NCBI GenBank assembly: GCA_037127315.1
Contig: JBBBDQ010001124.1
Location: forward strand, 3,561,001-3,625,000
DNA from: Ascarosepion bandense
Lineage: Eukaryota; Mollusca; Cephalopoda; Sepiida; Sepiidae
Direction: 5' to 3'
DNA: 64,000 bases
Shown here: one piece after another, positions 1 to 10,012 of the stretch
Layout: every line of letters begins with the position of its first letter
Numbering within the stretch: position 1 is the first letter of the stretch
Program-made: the position numbers and the translations under genes
Notes under the pieces: generated by a model
Databases searched by the model: none
Seen by the model: only the letters and a program-made list of their open reading frames with translations
Told to the model about the DNA's origin: nothing

Positions 1-158
1 ATAATCAACAATTACTGCGATTTCTTGTCTTTTCATGACAACACTATCAAGCTAATCAGATCATACGAAAGAAGGATCTTACACAAAATAAATAGACAGA
101 ACTTGTCTATATTATTCAATGAAAACTGTATTAATGAAAAATTGCTGCCAAAATACAC

Positions 159-161
<3 letters not shown>

Positions 162-220
<59 letters not shown>
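162..220. repeat. (TA)n(GA)n compound microsatellite
   Basis: An uninterrupted TA run (about 162-190) passes directly into a GA run (about 191-220). The same TA-to-GA transition recurs at 10297-10343 and, in modified form, near 21621-21694. Open frames through it (YIYIYI, RERERE) are simple-repeat translations, not genes. The surrounding 1-361 holds nothing else I recognise. Confidence 0.95.
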
Positions 221-223
<3 letters not shown>

Positions 224-361
224 TATAAGAGCTTCAATGAGTTATGCTTAGAACCAAAGTATTCTAAAAGACAAATTATGTTTGTTTTAGCCCCAACAGT
301 ATTATTATGCATGTAACAAACAACTAGGGTTATTTACAAAAATTAATGACTGGTATTATTA

Positions 362-744
362 ACATATTTGGTTAATTTATTCATTTTCTACAGCTTATCA
401 ACCCATTGCAGGTTATTTAAAGCCAGAAAATACTTTTAAATTGCAATAATTTGTTCAATCTGTTCTTTTTTTGAGAATCATTTACTAATACAAGTATTAC
501 GAATTAATTCAAAGCTTTGGGTGGGGGCAAAGTGGTGGATTCGTACTTTTGTCAAGGGTATTTTGCGCATAAATGAATACAACAAACCCACTGGAATTGG
601 AACTTGGTGAGCCAATTTCCAATTCCAAGCTATTATCCCAATATTTTCCCAAGCTGTTACTAATCTAGGGACTGACCAGCCTTGATATTGCTTAACTTGG
701 GTGGTCATATGGGAATTGGTATTTCAACATGCTGTGGCTGTAAG
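362..744 (-). mobile_element. Composite 5S rRNA/tRNA-derived SINE, copy 1
   Basis: Read on the minus strand, about 744 to 636 matches the layout of eukaryotic 5S rRNA: a GCTTACAGCCAC start, an AAGTTAAGCA box and a GGCTGGTCAGT box at the expected spacing of the 5S internal promoter. It then continues (about 635-524) into the body shared with the tRNA-derived SINE-A family of this window, recognisable by GCGCAAAATACCCTTG. The expected tRNA A-box segment is missing from this copy. The plus-strand stretch 380-430 (TTTTCTACAGCTTATCAACC) matches the 3-prime module of the other two composite copies, so the element probably spans to about 362. Non-coding; a Pol III origin is inferred. Confidence 0.75.
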
Positions 745-854
745 CTGTATTATCAACAGACAATATATATCCCATCAGAATTTAAAGTGTTAATTGAGAT
801 TTTCAAAGTACATTGAAGGATTTTATTTTAGTAACAGATAACTCGTGAGAAAAT

Positions 855-1450
855 ATTTTTAAAAAAGGGGAAAAATTTCCATCTGCTCAACTATCTGAAT
901 ACTGATTGAGGGAAGTTCAAAGTTTCTTACAACTGTATGCATTTTAATTATTGCCCCTATTAATAACTCAGGGTGGTGGGCTACACAACCCTGGCTGATT
1001 CTGGTAGTGATCAGGAACCAGTTGGAAATTTTCCTGTTGATCTGCACACAACTCTCAGTACCATCGTAGAGTATGGTGAAGAGGGCGAGGAGCTTTGCTA
1101 AGAGAGCAAGGGTGTGCATGATATTTCACAGTGTCAGTCGGTCAACCATGCCAAAGGCAGCCTTCAAATCTATAAAGGTGATTTAGAGGTGGCAGCCCCT
1201 GCAGTACCCTCAGACCCCCAGAATTTCTTGAGGAGCTGAAGAGTAGAGACGTGATTGGAGGTAGAGCGGGTGGGCATGAAATCAACCTGTTGAGGGTGGT
1301 GTCCAGATCTGATGTCAGGGAGAATGAAGTCAAGGAGAATCTGGGAGAAGAGTTTGGCTGGGAGGGGGAGAAAGGTGATTTCACGGTGGGAATCCATTAA
1401 TAGAACATTCTGAGAACAGATTTCCAATTTGAAGCACTTGGTAGACAATG
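855..1450 (-). pseudogene. LINE reverse transcriptase fragment (fingers/palm)
   Basis: The minus strand encodes blocks typical of a non-LTR retrotransposon reverse transcriptase, in two frames. One frame (about 1170-1448) reads ITFLPLPAKLFSQILLDF followed by FMPTRSTSNHVSTLQLL, the usual P-a-K-L/i-l and G-F-x-x-g-R-S-T blocks. The other (about 859-1119) reads TILYDGTESCVQINRKIS then a T-x-x-x-Q-G-C motif, the block just before the catalytic aspartates. The YxDD motif itself is not present, so the copy is cut off before the active site. The frame change near 1140-1170 and the lack of start, endonuclease and tail mark it as a dead fragment. Clade is not assigned. Confidence 0.75.
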
Positions 1451-1669
1451 CTTTTGTCCAATTCTAAACTCTAGTAACCTTCAGGGAATTTCAAACTATG
1501 TCAAACAAATAAATGTACAGAAGCAACTTAAATATTCATGTTTAGATTTATCATCTGTTCACTTCAAACTATGACACACTTTACAATTATATAAGATTAA
1601 ATCAAGTGGCACAAACTGAAAATAAATTGATATGCATATCTTAATGCAAGCACCCACAATACCATGTAA

Positions 1670-1900
1670 ACAAAGACAAATCTTTCTCATTTCCTTCATA
1701 TTCCATTGGTAACAATGAAGTTCTTGGCTGCTTCTCAAAAACTGTTACTTTGTGGAACAGAACCCCAAGAGAATGTTTCCCTCATCACTATAATCTTAAC
1801 CTGTTCAAGACTAGGATTAACCCTTATCTATCCTACATATAATTTGCATGTCTTACTTCTCTAAAACAGCCTAATTTAGTAACCCTCCACCTTATAATAT
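1670..1900 (+). pseudogene. LINE reverse transcriptase C-terminal fragment
   Basis: A short open stretch at 1747-1842 reads LWNRTPRECFPHHYNLNLF and then KTRINPYLSYI before a stop. This is the C-terminal signature (LWN-x-L/T-P ... F-K-x-R-x-N-x-x-L) of CR1/Jockey-like LINE ORF2 proteins. The related fragment at 45560-46050 carries LWNRLPRECIPHNLYNLNLF, so both belong to one family. No upstream domain is attached and no poly-A tail is clear. Confidence 0.6.
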
Positions 1901-2440
1901 TAAAAACATTATAAACATTTATTTGGATACTTTTTTGCTCAGGAAGAATTTGTCAGTAGATGCTATGATTGATTTGTCTGTTTAATGGCAGCTCAACTCC
2001 TTATGGGTTACATTTAATGCATAAATTTAATTTCTTTAGGAGTTTGGAAATAATTAAAATGTTATTCTGCTTTCACAATTGAATATGTGGTAGATGATAC
2101 TCAGCTTTTGTGCATATACATGTTTTTGTTGACATAATTACTAAAGGTGATGATATATCTGTTTTATGCAGTTTTGCTGAAGTTACATTTTGGAACAGTT
2201 TAATTTAATAAATTTTAGAATATTATAGGGTTTAATGTCATGAAAGTTCTTTCAATTTGGTTGTTTGGAATCATTTTTATAATTCTAGTGCATAACGAAA
2301 TATAAGACAAAGATCTAAAACTTGTCATCACTACTTTCCAGGCTACACCTTATCCACAACTGATAAATTGGCCAAGATGTTATCAAGTCTGGAAGAATAA
2401 AACAAATTTATCAATTAAAAACCCAAAAACTTAACTTCAG
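1901..2440. other. Unannotated AT-rich stretch
   Basis: No coding potential, tRNA-like box or repeat shared with the rest of the window was seen. Confidence 0.5.
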
Positions 2441-2444
2441 TGTT

Positions 2445-2640
2445 AATATTTTTTTTCTCTTAATCATATCACCCCCAAGCAAGATGGTAATGCCACTGAT
2501 GTGCAGGGGGCTACGTACGAGTGAAAAGATTAGAAGAGAGAAAGCCGGAAACCACATCCTAAACAGGGAACAAGGGATGAGCCTCTACACCTGTTCAATA
2601 GACGTGGTTGGAGTGTGAACCGGGCAATAGCTTAGTTTAT
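2445..2640 (-). mobile_element. LINE 3-prime end (UTR tail family)
   Basis: On the minus strand this is a LINE 3-prime tail with the landmarks GGATGTGGTTTCCGGCTTTC, then GTAGCCCCCTGCACATCAGT, then a short A-run (the T8 at about 2448). The same tail ends 17884-17987, 48148-48325 and 56715-56890. It also occurs downstream of recognisable reverse transcriptase C-termini at 27760-28620 and 63045-63720, which ties it to that LINE. Strongly 5-prime truncated, as is usual for LINE insertions. Confidence 0.75.
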
Positions 2641-2652
2641 TTACTCCAATTG

Positions 2653-2757
2653 AAAAAAAAAAAAAAAAAAGTGAAAAGATTGGAAAAGAGAAAGCCGGAA
2701 ACCACATCCTAAACAGGGAACAAGGGATGAGCCTCTTCACCTGTTCAATAGACATGG
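2653..2757 (-). mobile_element. Second, truncated LINE tail directly repeated
   Basis: After an A18 run (2653-2670) the segment from GTGAAAAGATTGG to CCTGTTCAATAGAC repeats the internal part of the LINE tail at 2521-2603 almost exactly. It lacks the terminal GTAGCCCCCTGC part. The poly-A run lies at the wrong end for a minus-strand LINE insertion, so this looks like a local duplication or a rearranged tail rather than an independent insertion. Confidence 0.65.
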
Positions 2758-2759
2758 TA

Positions 2760-3520
2760 TGAAAAGTTTTTTGTAATTCTAAAAAAGGATCTTTAAAGTA
2801 AAAACATGACTTAAAGAAACATGATAACGAAGAAAATTAAGGGCAGTTGAGCAACAGGTAAGCAAATGAATCATGGCAATTGACTTAACATCCATTTTTT
2901 TCTTGCTTTATTTTATTGGATAGGAAAAGAGAGAAAGATATAAATCACCCAAGATGTTGATCTTCTCAAAACCAGAAATAAAGAGAGACTTCTTATGTAT
3001 GTGCAAAGAATTAGTCAACCAGGTCATTAAAGGCACGGTTACATATTCTAAGTAAATGAGTCACCGAGCTGAAGAGAGAAATAAAGAACAGCGAAAAGAG
3101 GAGGAAAATAAGCAAAGATTGAATGATAGATGGACAGAAAGAAAGCTACAGAGTTAGAGAGAAAGAGTAAAACAGCAAGAGGGATGAAAGCGAGCAGATG
3201 GCAGAATAAGAGAGACAAAAAGTAAGAGGGTCAGACAGAGGGGAAAAAAAAGAAAACAATAAAACCAGATATTCATTGCTCTTATTTGTCAAATAATGAT
3301 GGTACCATTATTGTTAACTACCTAATGAGATATTGTTCTTTCAATGTCAAAATAAAATTTACAATTTTGTCGTAGTTTGTACATGTTCTAAAGTATAACC
3401 TATAATAAATATTCATCGCTCTATTTTTACATTGAGCACTGTTTTAAATTAAATTTTAAATTAAATTGAACGTTGCAAATATTTACTTTGTTCCTTATTC
3501 ATTTGGAGATTGCGTGCGTG
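2760..3520. other. Purine-rich stretch without gene
   Basis: About 2925-3250 is strikingly A/G-rich on the plus strand (GAGAGAAAGA-type runs), resembling the complement of pyrimidine-rich LINE 3-prime UTRs such as that at 56990-57120. No reading frame or boundary could be supported. 3260-3520 is plain AT-rich sequence. Confidence 0.35.
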
Positions 3521-3524
<4 letters not shown>

Positions 3525-3571
<47 letters not shown>

Positions 3572-3838
3572 TACATACATACACACAAGTTGGTCAACTG
3601 GTGTCCCTTTTTTCTTTCACTGCTACTTTGCAGTAGTGGTGGACAACTCCAATCCTTGGATTTCTTTACTAACCTTTCATCTTTACCTTTGTTGCTGAAT
3701 GCTCAGCAGAGAGGCGCCAAGTACCATTTGTTTATTTTATTTTATTTTTTTTGTTAAGTCTTTGGTATGACTCGGCTGAGAATTGAACCTGCAACCTCCC
3801 ACGCCATAGGTGAGCACTCTACCATTGCACTATGGGCT
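3525..3838 (-). mobile_element. tRNA-derived SINE (SINE-B) with (TA)n tail
   Basis: The minus strand starts at about 3838 with a tRNA-like head: GCCCATAGTGCAATGGTAGA contains a perfect A box (TAGTGCAATGG), and GGTTCAATTC about 40 bases later is a good B box. The body runs to 3568 and ends in a pure (TA)n tract (3525-3567), which acts as the tail. The copy at 10918-11079 has the same head (GCCCATAGTTCAGAGGTAGA) and also ends in (TA)n. Its head abuts the head of the SINE-A at 3841. Confidence 0.75.
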
Positions 3839-3840
3839 GA

Positions 3841-4126
3841 GATGTGCATTGTGGTGCAGTGGATATTGTCTTAGACAAGAAACTGGCGAGCTGAGTTCTA
3901 ATTCTAGCTGAATTCACTTATGTGCAAATACCTTTTGGAAAAGTATTAATCTGTCGCTTCTCCCTTCAGGTATGGGTTAAATAGCAGAACAGATCGAGTT
4001 CTATAGCCTTGGTTAGCAGCCAGTCTACCACAGAAAGTAATGGCAACTTACTTTGTGAAAATCTTCTGCCCAGTCAGTCATGTCTTTCAAGACATGACCA
4101 CCCAAACATGTATCATGTATGGCATA
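3841..4126 (+). mobile_element. tRNA-derived SINE-A
   Basis: Member of the commonest SINE in this window. The head TTGTGGTGCAGTGGATATTG holds a perfect Pol III A box (TGGTGCAGTGG). The B box is degraded here (GAGTTCTAATTC). Body landmarks follow in order: GTATGGGTTAAATAGCAG, CCAGTCTACCACAGAAAG, TCTTCTGCCCAGTCAGTC. The 3-prime end lacks the usual TTAACTGACTGACTG tail. About 285 bp against about 310 bp for intact copies. Confidence 0.85.
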
Positions 4127-4149
4127 TGTATAGATTTTCAGATAAAACA

Positions 4150-4960
4150 CAGGGTGCAGCAGAAATATCTCCCACATAATAGTAAGACATTAGAGGCAAT
4201 GATGACTTCATGCACAGGGGGTTACAGTGAGAGAAAAAACAAGGTACAGGAGATGTTGAAGAAATGATAAGAAAAGAATGGGAATCAAGGAGATATATGA
4301 TGGTAATTGATGTTGCATTTTAACTTTTAGAGATTGTAGCTATCAAGGAAGCAAGCAAAAGGAAGTGAGTTCCACAAACAGGAAGTGTGAGAAAAGAAAC
4401 TGTTAGAGTAGAAAAGGCGGTCACATTTAACTATTTCGATGGTAAAAGGGTAGCAATTTAATAGCATGAGTAAAGACATAGTCAGGACACCAAAGAAAGA
4501 ATCTCATAGAGAGCAGTTGCCATGAAAATATTTGTAGAAAAGACAGAGGGAAGCCACATCATGTAAGCAAGAGTGACTGAAGGTAGGCCACCAAGTCAGG
4601 ATTGATTACATTGCAGATCCTTTGAATTTTGTCGAGAACCTCAAGATGAATAGCAGAAGCACTCAACGAGAAAAGGCAATAGTATTCAATGCATGGATGA
4701 ATGGGAGATTTATAAATGTGAAAAATGGATTCTGACAAATAGATCCAATGTAGTTATTTCATTTGAAGTTTGTTAAGAGAGTGATACCAAGGAGGCAAAG
4801 TGTGTTGCTCTCTGGGAGATTTGTGCCTTCCATTCTGACGGTAAATAAGAAAGTTTCTGTATGGCGGTTAAAGGAGAGCAGCCTTGTTCTGGAGGCAGAG
4901 TATTTAATTTCTGGTATTTGGTCAAAACATTATGTCTATAACCTCTATATCAACTAAGAT
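4150..4960 (-). pseudogene. LINE reverse transcriptase C-terminal half with 3-prime UTR
   Basis: The minus strand carries the last part of a CR1/Jockey-like ORF2, with frameshifts and stops. In order: ESNTLCLLGITLLTNF (about 4820-4745), GSICQNPFFTFINLPFIHAL, RFSTKFKG, then DVASLCLFYKYFHGNCS (about 4555-4500). This order (LG-I-t ... Y-k ... DVASL-LFYKYFHG) matches the LINE fragment at 56975-57620. The UTR end lies near 4195-4220, where ATGCACAGGGGGTTAC resembles the family tail. It follows SINE-A at 3841-4126 by a few bases. Not functional. Confidence 0.75.
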
Positions 4961-5414
4961 GAAAACACTAACTTGAAATAATATAATTATATTACCAATA
5001 ATTGTACCGAGACTAATTACATAATAGTGAAAGGTAGGAGGGCTTTATGTGTGACTAAATACAGGATGTAATTTGGCTGATATTTTGTTTTATTTAAAGT
5101 ACATTGTGTGTATATGTGCACACATATATAATAGTTATTTTTTTTTTTTAATATTCTCTAACATTCAGTAACTTCTTGCATCTTAGTGATTTTATTGCTT
5201 TGCTTGGGGTGAAATAATTAAAAAAAGAAATATTATATTTAGTGTATCGAAGCAGCAAATAATTTTCTAAATATATACTGTTAAATATAAGAAACAATGA
5301 ATGTCTATTATGTTTAATCACGAGCCGTTCTAAACATCGTAGTTTGGCTTTAATTTCAGTTGAAAATAAAGACAAAAATTCTCCAACATTTGGATAATTT
5401 TTTATTAATTTGTT

Positions 5415-5451
5415 TCTAAGCTTTCGACTCACATGAGCCACCTACAGAGAG
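5415..5451 (-). ncRNA. Degenerate hammerhead-ribozyme-like motif (left palindrome arm)
   Basis: Minus strand: CTGTAGG, a GGCTC/GAGTC hairpin with loop ATGT, then GAAAGCTTAG. The order core 1 - stem II - GAAA fits a hammerhead but core 1 differs from CTGATGA at several positions, so activity is unlikely. Mirror of the better copy at 5755-5793. Confidence 0.3.
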
Positions 5452-5754
5452 GTCACCAAGACGGAAACACATTAACATCCACCATCACAACGATTTTATT
5501 TTGTGTTGACAAAACTCCGATAGGCAACGGCAATAATTACCAAAAATAATGTAGTTCGCAAATTTGCAATGTGGTTCTATGACGTCACACCGCGTGATAG
5601 CGTGAAATGACAACAGAACCATGTATTCAAATGCAATGTAATATGTTATGGCCAGATTTAAAACATTTTATTGCTGTTGTCTAGTGGAGTTTAATGTCAA
5701 CACAAAATAAAATTGTCGTGATGGTGGATGTTAATGTGTTACCGTCTTGGTGAC

Positions 5755-5793
5755 CTCTCTGGAGATGGCTCATGTGAGCCGAAAGCTTAGAAA
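5755..5793 (+). ncRNA. Hammerhead-ribozyme-like motif (right palindrome arm)
   Basis: CTGGAGA (one change from CTGANGA) is followed by a perfect GGCTC-ATGT-GAGCC hairpin and GAAA, with AGCT able to form a two-pair stem III and TCT/AGA a short stem I. Hammerheads are known in terminal repeats of Penelope-like elements, and this lies just outside one. The A6-to-G change in the core probably inactivates it. Structure call is by eye. Confidence 0.4.
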
Positions 5794-5955
5794 CAAATTA
5801 ATAAAAAATTATCCAAATGTTGGAGAATTTTTGTCTTTATTTTCAACTGAAATTAAAGCCAAAATACGTTTAGAATGGTTCACGATTAAACTTAAGACAT
5901 TGTCTCTTGTATTTAACAGTATATGTTTAGAAAATTTATATATAAATATATAGGA

Positions 5956-7650
5956 GTGAACATTGAAGTCAACATTCCAGGGTGACAGACTATTTCATGC
6001 TAAGTGCAATTATCAGGCCACATGTTTTGGCAGAAGGGGTTTATTTGTTTGGGTAAATTTATATTGTTTTTTTCTAATATTTATTCTTTTCGGTTTTCGA
6101 TGTTTAATTTATTTGAATTCATTATTTATTTTGTTTTATCTATTCTAATGGCTGTTATGGCGGCAGAGGTTTGTTAATTTGTTTATTATAGAAATGTTAC
6201 AGGACTTTACAGGGATGACGGTCTCAATCTTAAACAACACAGACAAAACTAAAAAATCAATTAGAAAGATTTTCAAAAATAAATTCGACAGACATAAAAA
6301 CTAAAATGAAGTAGATTTTCTAGATACTACCTTCAACTTGAGTAAAAGGCACATATAAACCATACTGAAAACCCAACGACAAACCACTGTGTATGCACAC
6401 TTCTTTCAATCACCCATCATCTATAATCAGGTAGATGCCAAAATCAATTGAATGCAGGCTTTTTGACAACTCTTCCAATTAAACCATATTTAATGAAGTT
6501 AAGAAAGACGATGAAACAGCACTAAAAAAAATAGTGGATTTCCGGTAACACTCACATACTCACCACAGAGAACAAAAAATGCCAACAAGAGAAATATATG
6601 GTTCAACCCACCACATAAAAACAAACAAAGGGAAAATATTCTTCAAACTATTACAAACATTTTCTGGAATCAACACTCTCCACAAAATATTCAACAAAAA
6701 CAGTGAAAATCAGTTATAGCTGCACTGAGAACATGGCACAAATAATAAAAAAACAACAGAAAAACTATCAACAAACAACCCGAAAAAATTAAAACCACAT
6801 GTAACTGCAGAATAAGGAATGAATGTCCCTTAAACGATAATTGTTTACAAAACAACATAATATACCAATTGACGGTAAAATCACCAGATAATGAGGAAAA
6901 AATATATGCATAGGAGTAAAAGAAGGATCCTGGAAACAAAGAAACGATGCACACAAAACATCCTTCACAAATAGTAAATACGCAAACAGCACAATGCTTT
7001 CTAAGTATATCTGGAAAATTAAAAACAAAACCCAAATCACACCAAAAAAATACAGAAAAGAACATCAGCCTACAACAACCAATCCAAAACCTGTTAATTT
7101 TGTAGGAAAAAACAGCTATTATTACTTTCCCAGACCGAAACAAACTACTAAATAAATGATCTGATATCTGAACTCATCTCAAAATGCAGACATGAAAACA
7201 AATTTTTACTATCTTACTTAAAAATTGAAAAGAATAAATAAATTATAATTTAATCCAATCAAATAAACAAATTAACAAACCACTGCCACCATAACAACCA
7301 TTAGAATAGATGAAATAAAAATAAAAAATAAAATAAAAATTCAAATAAACATTGAAAACTGAAAAGAATAAAAAATATAAATATAAGAATAAAATAAATT
7401 TTTCTAAAAAAAAAAATAAACAAACCACTACCACCAAAATAACTGTTCAAAAGAATACCCACAATGCACCACTGACCCATATATATAAATAGCCAAAGAA
7501 AAACCCAACACATGTGGCCTGATGATTGTGCTTAACATGAAATAGCCTGTCCCCTCTGTGTTGATGTCAATGTTCACTTTCATATTTACATACGCCCTAT
7601 CTTTGATATTGAGCACTTTATCCTGTGATTATAGCACACCTTGAAACTAT
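5956..7650 (+). mobile_element. Penelope-like element with inverted terminal repeats
   Basis: A degenerate RT/GIY-YIG coding region (6196-7230) sits between two related segments in opposite orientation. The left one (5956-6190) begins GTGAACATTGAAGTCAACAT; the right one (about 7240-7650) reads the same when reverse-complemented (AGTGAACATTGACATCAACA). Both contain TTTCATG...AAG...CAGGCCACATG and a TTTGTTAATTTGTTTATT stretch. Penelope-like elements are known to carry terminal repeats in direct or inverted orientation, so the layout fits. Partial relatives are at 40878-41595, 43330-43790 and 51190-51330. Confidence 0.7.
6196..7230 (+). pseudogene. Penelope-like reverse transcriptase plus GIY-YIG endonuclease remnant
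   Basis: Translated with frame shifts, the region gives FYRDDGLNLK near the start (a palm-like RDDGL block), then VDFLDTTFNLS-like and PVTLTYSPQRTKN-like stretches. A cysteine-rich linker (CNCRIKNECPLNDNC-like, about 6800-6840) follows, and then ICIGVKEGSWKQRNDAHKTS (about 6907-6966), the Y/C-IG-x-x-E-x-x-x-K-x-R core of a GIY-YIG nuclease. It ends with a SELISKCRHENKF-like tail near 7170-7210. RT followed by GIY-YIG is the Penelope-like arrangement: target-primed reverse transcription with its own endonuclease. Multiple stops and frame changes show it is dead. The piece at 40878-41250 encodes the same C-terminal tail (SELISKCRHENNF). Confidence 0.7.
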
Positions 7651-7928
7651 ATTTATTCATATATATTATACATAGATTTGGGCAGCAATCTTTCTTTCAA
7701 ACATCTTTCATTAAATATGGTAACCAAGAAAAATATCATTAAGTTTATAAATGCTCCTATTCAAAACACAAACATAAATTACAATGTAACAGTGAAAACA
7801 CAAGAAAAAAAATAACACCACCAGAGACAAAAAACCCTTGAAAATGTCTATAGAAGTGGAGGAAAGTGCTTGGGACAATAGAAATTATGGAAAATTTTTG
7901 TACTCCCTTTAGTCCTTCCAAATGGAAA

Positions 7929-7931
<3 letters not shown>

Positions 7932-7978
<47 letters not shown>
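7932..7978. repeat. (TA)n(CA)n microsatellite
   Basis: TA run 7932-7969 passing into CACACACA. The bases 7651-7931 hold nothing recognisable. Confidence 0.95.
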
Positions 7979-7979
7979 T

Positions 7980-9390
7980 TGATTCCTGGTGCAAAGCACA
8001 TTTTCTTTAAGTTTTCTCAAATGTACAGACTGGTAAAGGAAATGAATACTGTCCCCACCACAAAAAAAAAAAAACAGGGCATTCTATTCAAATACGGTTA
8101 TCTAGTCAAATAATGTTTGGAGATATGTGTGTGTGTATATGTTTTTAATTTAGTTTGTTAGTCATATTTCCTAGTTGAGTACAGTAGAAAGTCATGTGGA
8201 AAAAGAAAAAGAGTTTGATAGTGTGTTTTGAAACATACTCCCAAACAAAGAGTGGAAAATTGCTTTAAAACCAGCATCTGAAACCCTGATTTTTTTTTTT
8301 TGGTTGTACCTGGGCTCAGCCACTGATTTTAAGCATGATTGGAGAAAAATATGCAGCTATCTCAGCCAAAGGAAGGTTCTTAATCTGATCAGGTATCATT
8401 TTAAGCCTCTTGTTTATAATTGTATATGCTTAAAGTAATAACATTAGCCAGTGGTAGTTTGTGGAGCAGATTTACTTATTTGTACAAATCTGCGACAACA
8501 CTTTCACAGGTGCAATTGTGTGCAGGTGTCATACTTTTAGCTGTTGTTGTGACAGACATGATGAGATTGGATAAGTAGAGTATATCTACCTGTTTCTCAT
8601 ATAAAGCTTCTCTAATCAGCAACTATAAATTTATTTCAGATTAAAGGATTATTGCAGCCAGGTGGATTATCTTGGGAATCAGTGTCAACCAACATTAAGT
8701 AGATACATTGAATTGAAAATACACACACAGTTATATTTTCAGTGTATGTACTGACACACAAAATGTACACAGAAAAAGTAGTGTTGAAAAATTCTCGGCT
8801 TAAAAATTTTCATGCTCAAAGTTTGAGAAGTGTGTCATGCTGAGAACTTTTCAGCCCAAGTAATACAAGACAGGGTGTGATCACTGGATACAAATTAAGC
8901 ACTGAACACATCCACATATATCATCTTATACAACAGTTTGTGTGTGTGACATTCTGTACATGACATGATAACTAAGAGTTGCAAGGCAATAAAAATACAT
9001 GCAGATTGAAAATTGTCTAATATTTCTTCAATAAATTTTTTGTTAATATTATATTTTTATTTTCTTGAATACATGACAAAAAATTCCCTTGAGATTAGTT
9101 TTCTTCATCTACATAAATATAAAACCTAGTTGAAAACCTGCCTATTGGGCTAGATTTTAAGTACACCCTGTAGACTACCTAAATGGAGTCTTGGGTGACA
9201 ATATGAGGTCATAGCTTAATCGAAAATCATCATGAACTTTGGGATCAAATTCAATTTAAATATCTGGATACACTCTGTAAAAAAAAAAATAAAATAAAAT
9301 AAAATTGTTGAGTACCAACATTTTTTTGCAAAACTAAATTTTTTATTGAAATTTTATTGCTGGTGAGGGTTTTATAAGTTGATAAACAAG
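7980..9390. other. Unannotated AT-rich stretch
   Basis: No gene. Contains an A12 run (about 8062) and short GT runs. 9140-9280 (GGTGACAATATGAGGTCATA) may be the decayed upstream part of the mariner remnant at 9395, but I could not support a protein match. Confidence 0.4.
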
Positions 9391-9394
9391 GCTG

Positions 9395-9540
9395 AGAGGT
9401 TAATCAAATTTGACTTGAAAAGGATAAGATTTTAAGATTTCAAAACAGGAAAATCCAAGAGAATGTGGGGAGGCAGCTGCTCACTATCCCTCAAAAGAAG
9501 TTCCAGGAATGTCCTATGGTAGATATTGTTTGAATGACAA
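9395..9540 (+). pseudogene. Mariner transposase C-terminal remnant
   Basis: Across frames the sequence reads like the end of a mariner transposase: an F-E-x-x-E-I-Q-E-N-like stretch (AAAATCCAAGAGAATGTG), then QLLTIPQKKFQE-like text (CCCTCAAAAGAAGTTCCAGG). The mariner derivative at 11236-11780 has the same DNA landmarks (AAATTCAAGAGAATATGATG, then AGAGTTTCAGGAATGC). Very short and heavily decayed. Confidence 0.5.
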
Positions 9541-9827
9541 ATATAAACATGATTTAAAAAAAAAATTCCCAATGAGAGAGAGGGAGTGGGGTTTTAAATT
9601 TGGTTTTCAGCTCTATGTCTGCATGGTTACATAAAAGAAAGATTTGCGTTAATTAATCTGACATAAAAAAATAAGGATGTAGTTTATCATTAAAAAGAAA
9701 AAAGAAAAAAAAGGTGAGTTGACTGTAGTTGGGATCATCAAGTCAATGCAAATGATCCTTTCCTTAACCGCATAGTGTGTGATTCACCAGGGCTACATAC
9801 AGTTCTGAATTTAGTTTTCTTTCTTCT

Positions 9828-10012
9828 AGACCAGTTGCCACCCAAGGCTAAAGAATCCAGTCTGTCCTGCAATTTACCTCTAGCTGGTTTGGGAAGAAGA
9901 GATGTATTCATGCTTTTTCCAAGGGTATTAGCATGTTAGTGAATGTAATGCACTCAAATGGAATTTTAACTTGGCTCTCAAAGCCACAATCCATTATTCC
10001 ATTTTGCCTTAG
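9828..10012 (-). mobile_element. Diverged SINE-A fragment
   Basis: Minus-strand landmarks of SINE-A in order: GGATTGTGGCTTTGAGAGCC (head remnant), AATACCCTTGG, CTGGTTTG-type region, GGACAGACTGGATTC, CTTGGGTGGCAACTGGTC. Truncated at the 3-prime side before the CTGCCCAGTCAG block. More diverged than the other copies, so probably older. Confidence 0.7.

Larger units (their letters stand above)
5148..5955. repeat. 800-bp palindrome (inverted repeat) next to Penelope-like element
   Basis: Two arms, about 5148-5510 and 5693-5955, are reverse complements of each other. The innermost 200 bp match best (shared landmark GTGGATGTTAATGTGTT, then GGTGACCTCTCT, then AATTATCCAAATGTTGGAGA). Both arms translate to the same open stretch (SRKLRNKLIKNYPNVGEF), which is why mirrored small frames appear at 5148-5441 and 5747-5953; I regard these as non-coding. 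The 180-bp centre retains weaker symmetry, with GGTTCTATGACGTCA facing TGACAACAGAACC. The right arm ends where the Penelope-like element starts, so it may be part of that element's terminal structure. Confidence 0.8.

Noticed and set aside
3773..3838. tRNA-Gly/Glu-like gene on the minus strand
   Set aside because: No paired acceptor stem, and the sequence continues into a SINE body with a (TA)n tail.
5148..5953. Possible conserved gene (SRKLRNKLIKNYPNVGEF in two frames)
   Set aside because: The two matching frames are the arms of one palindrome, so the conservation is explained by the inverted repeat; no known domain.
6691..7143. 150-codon minus-strand frame with apparent membrane segments
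   Set aside because: It is antisense to the Penelope-like RT/GIY-YIG remnant, whose plus-strand reading has recognisable motifs.
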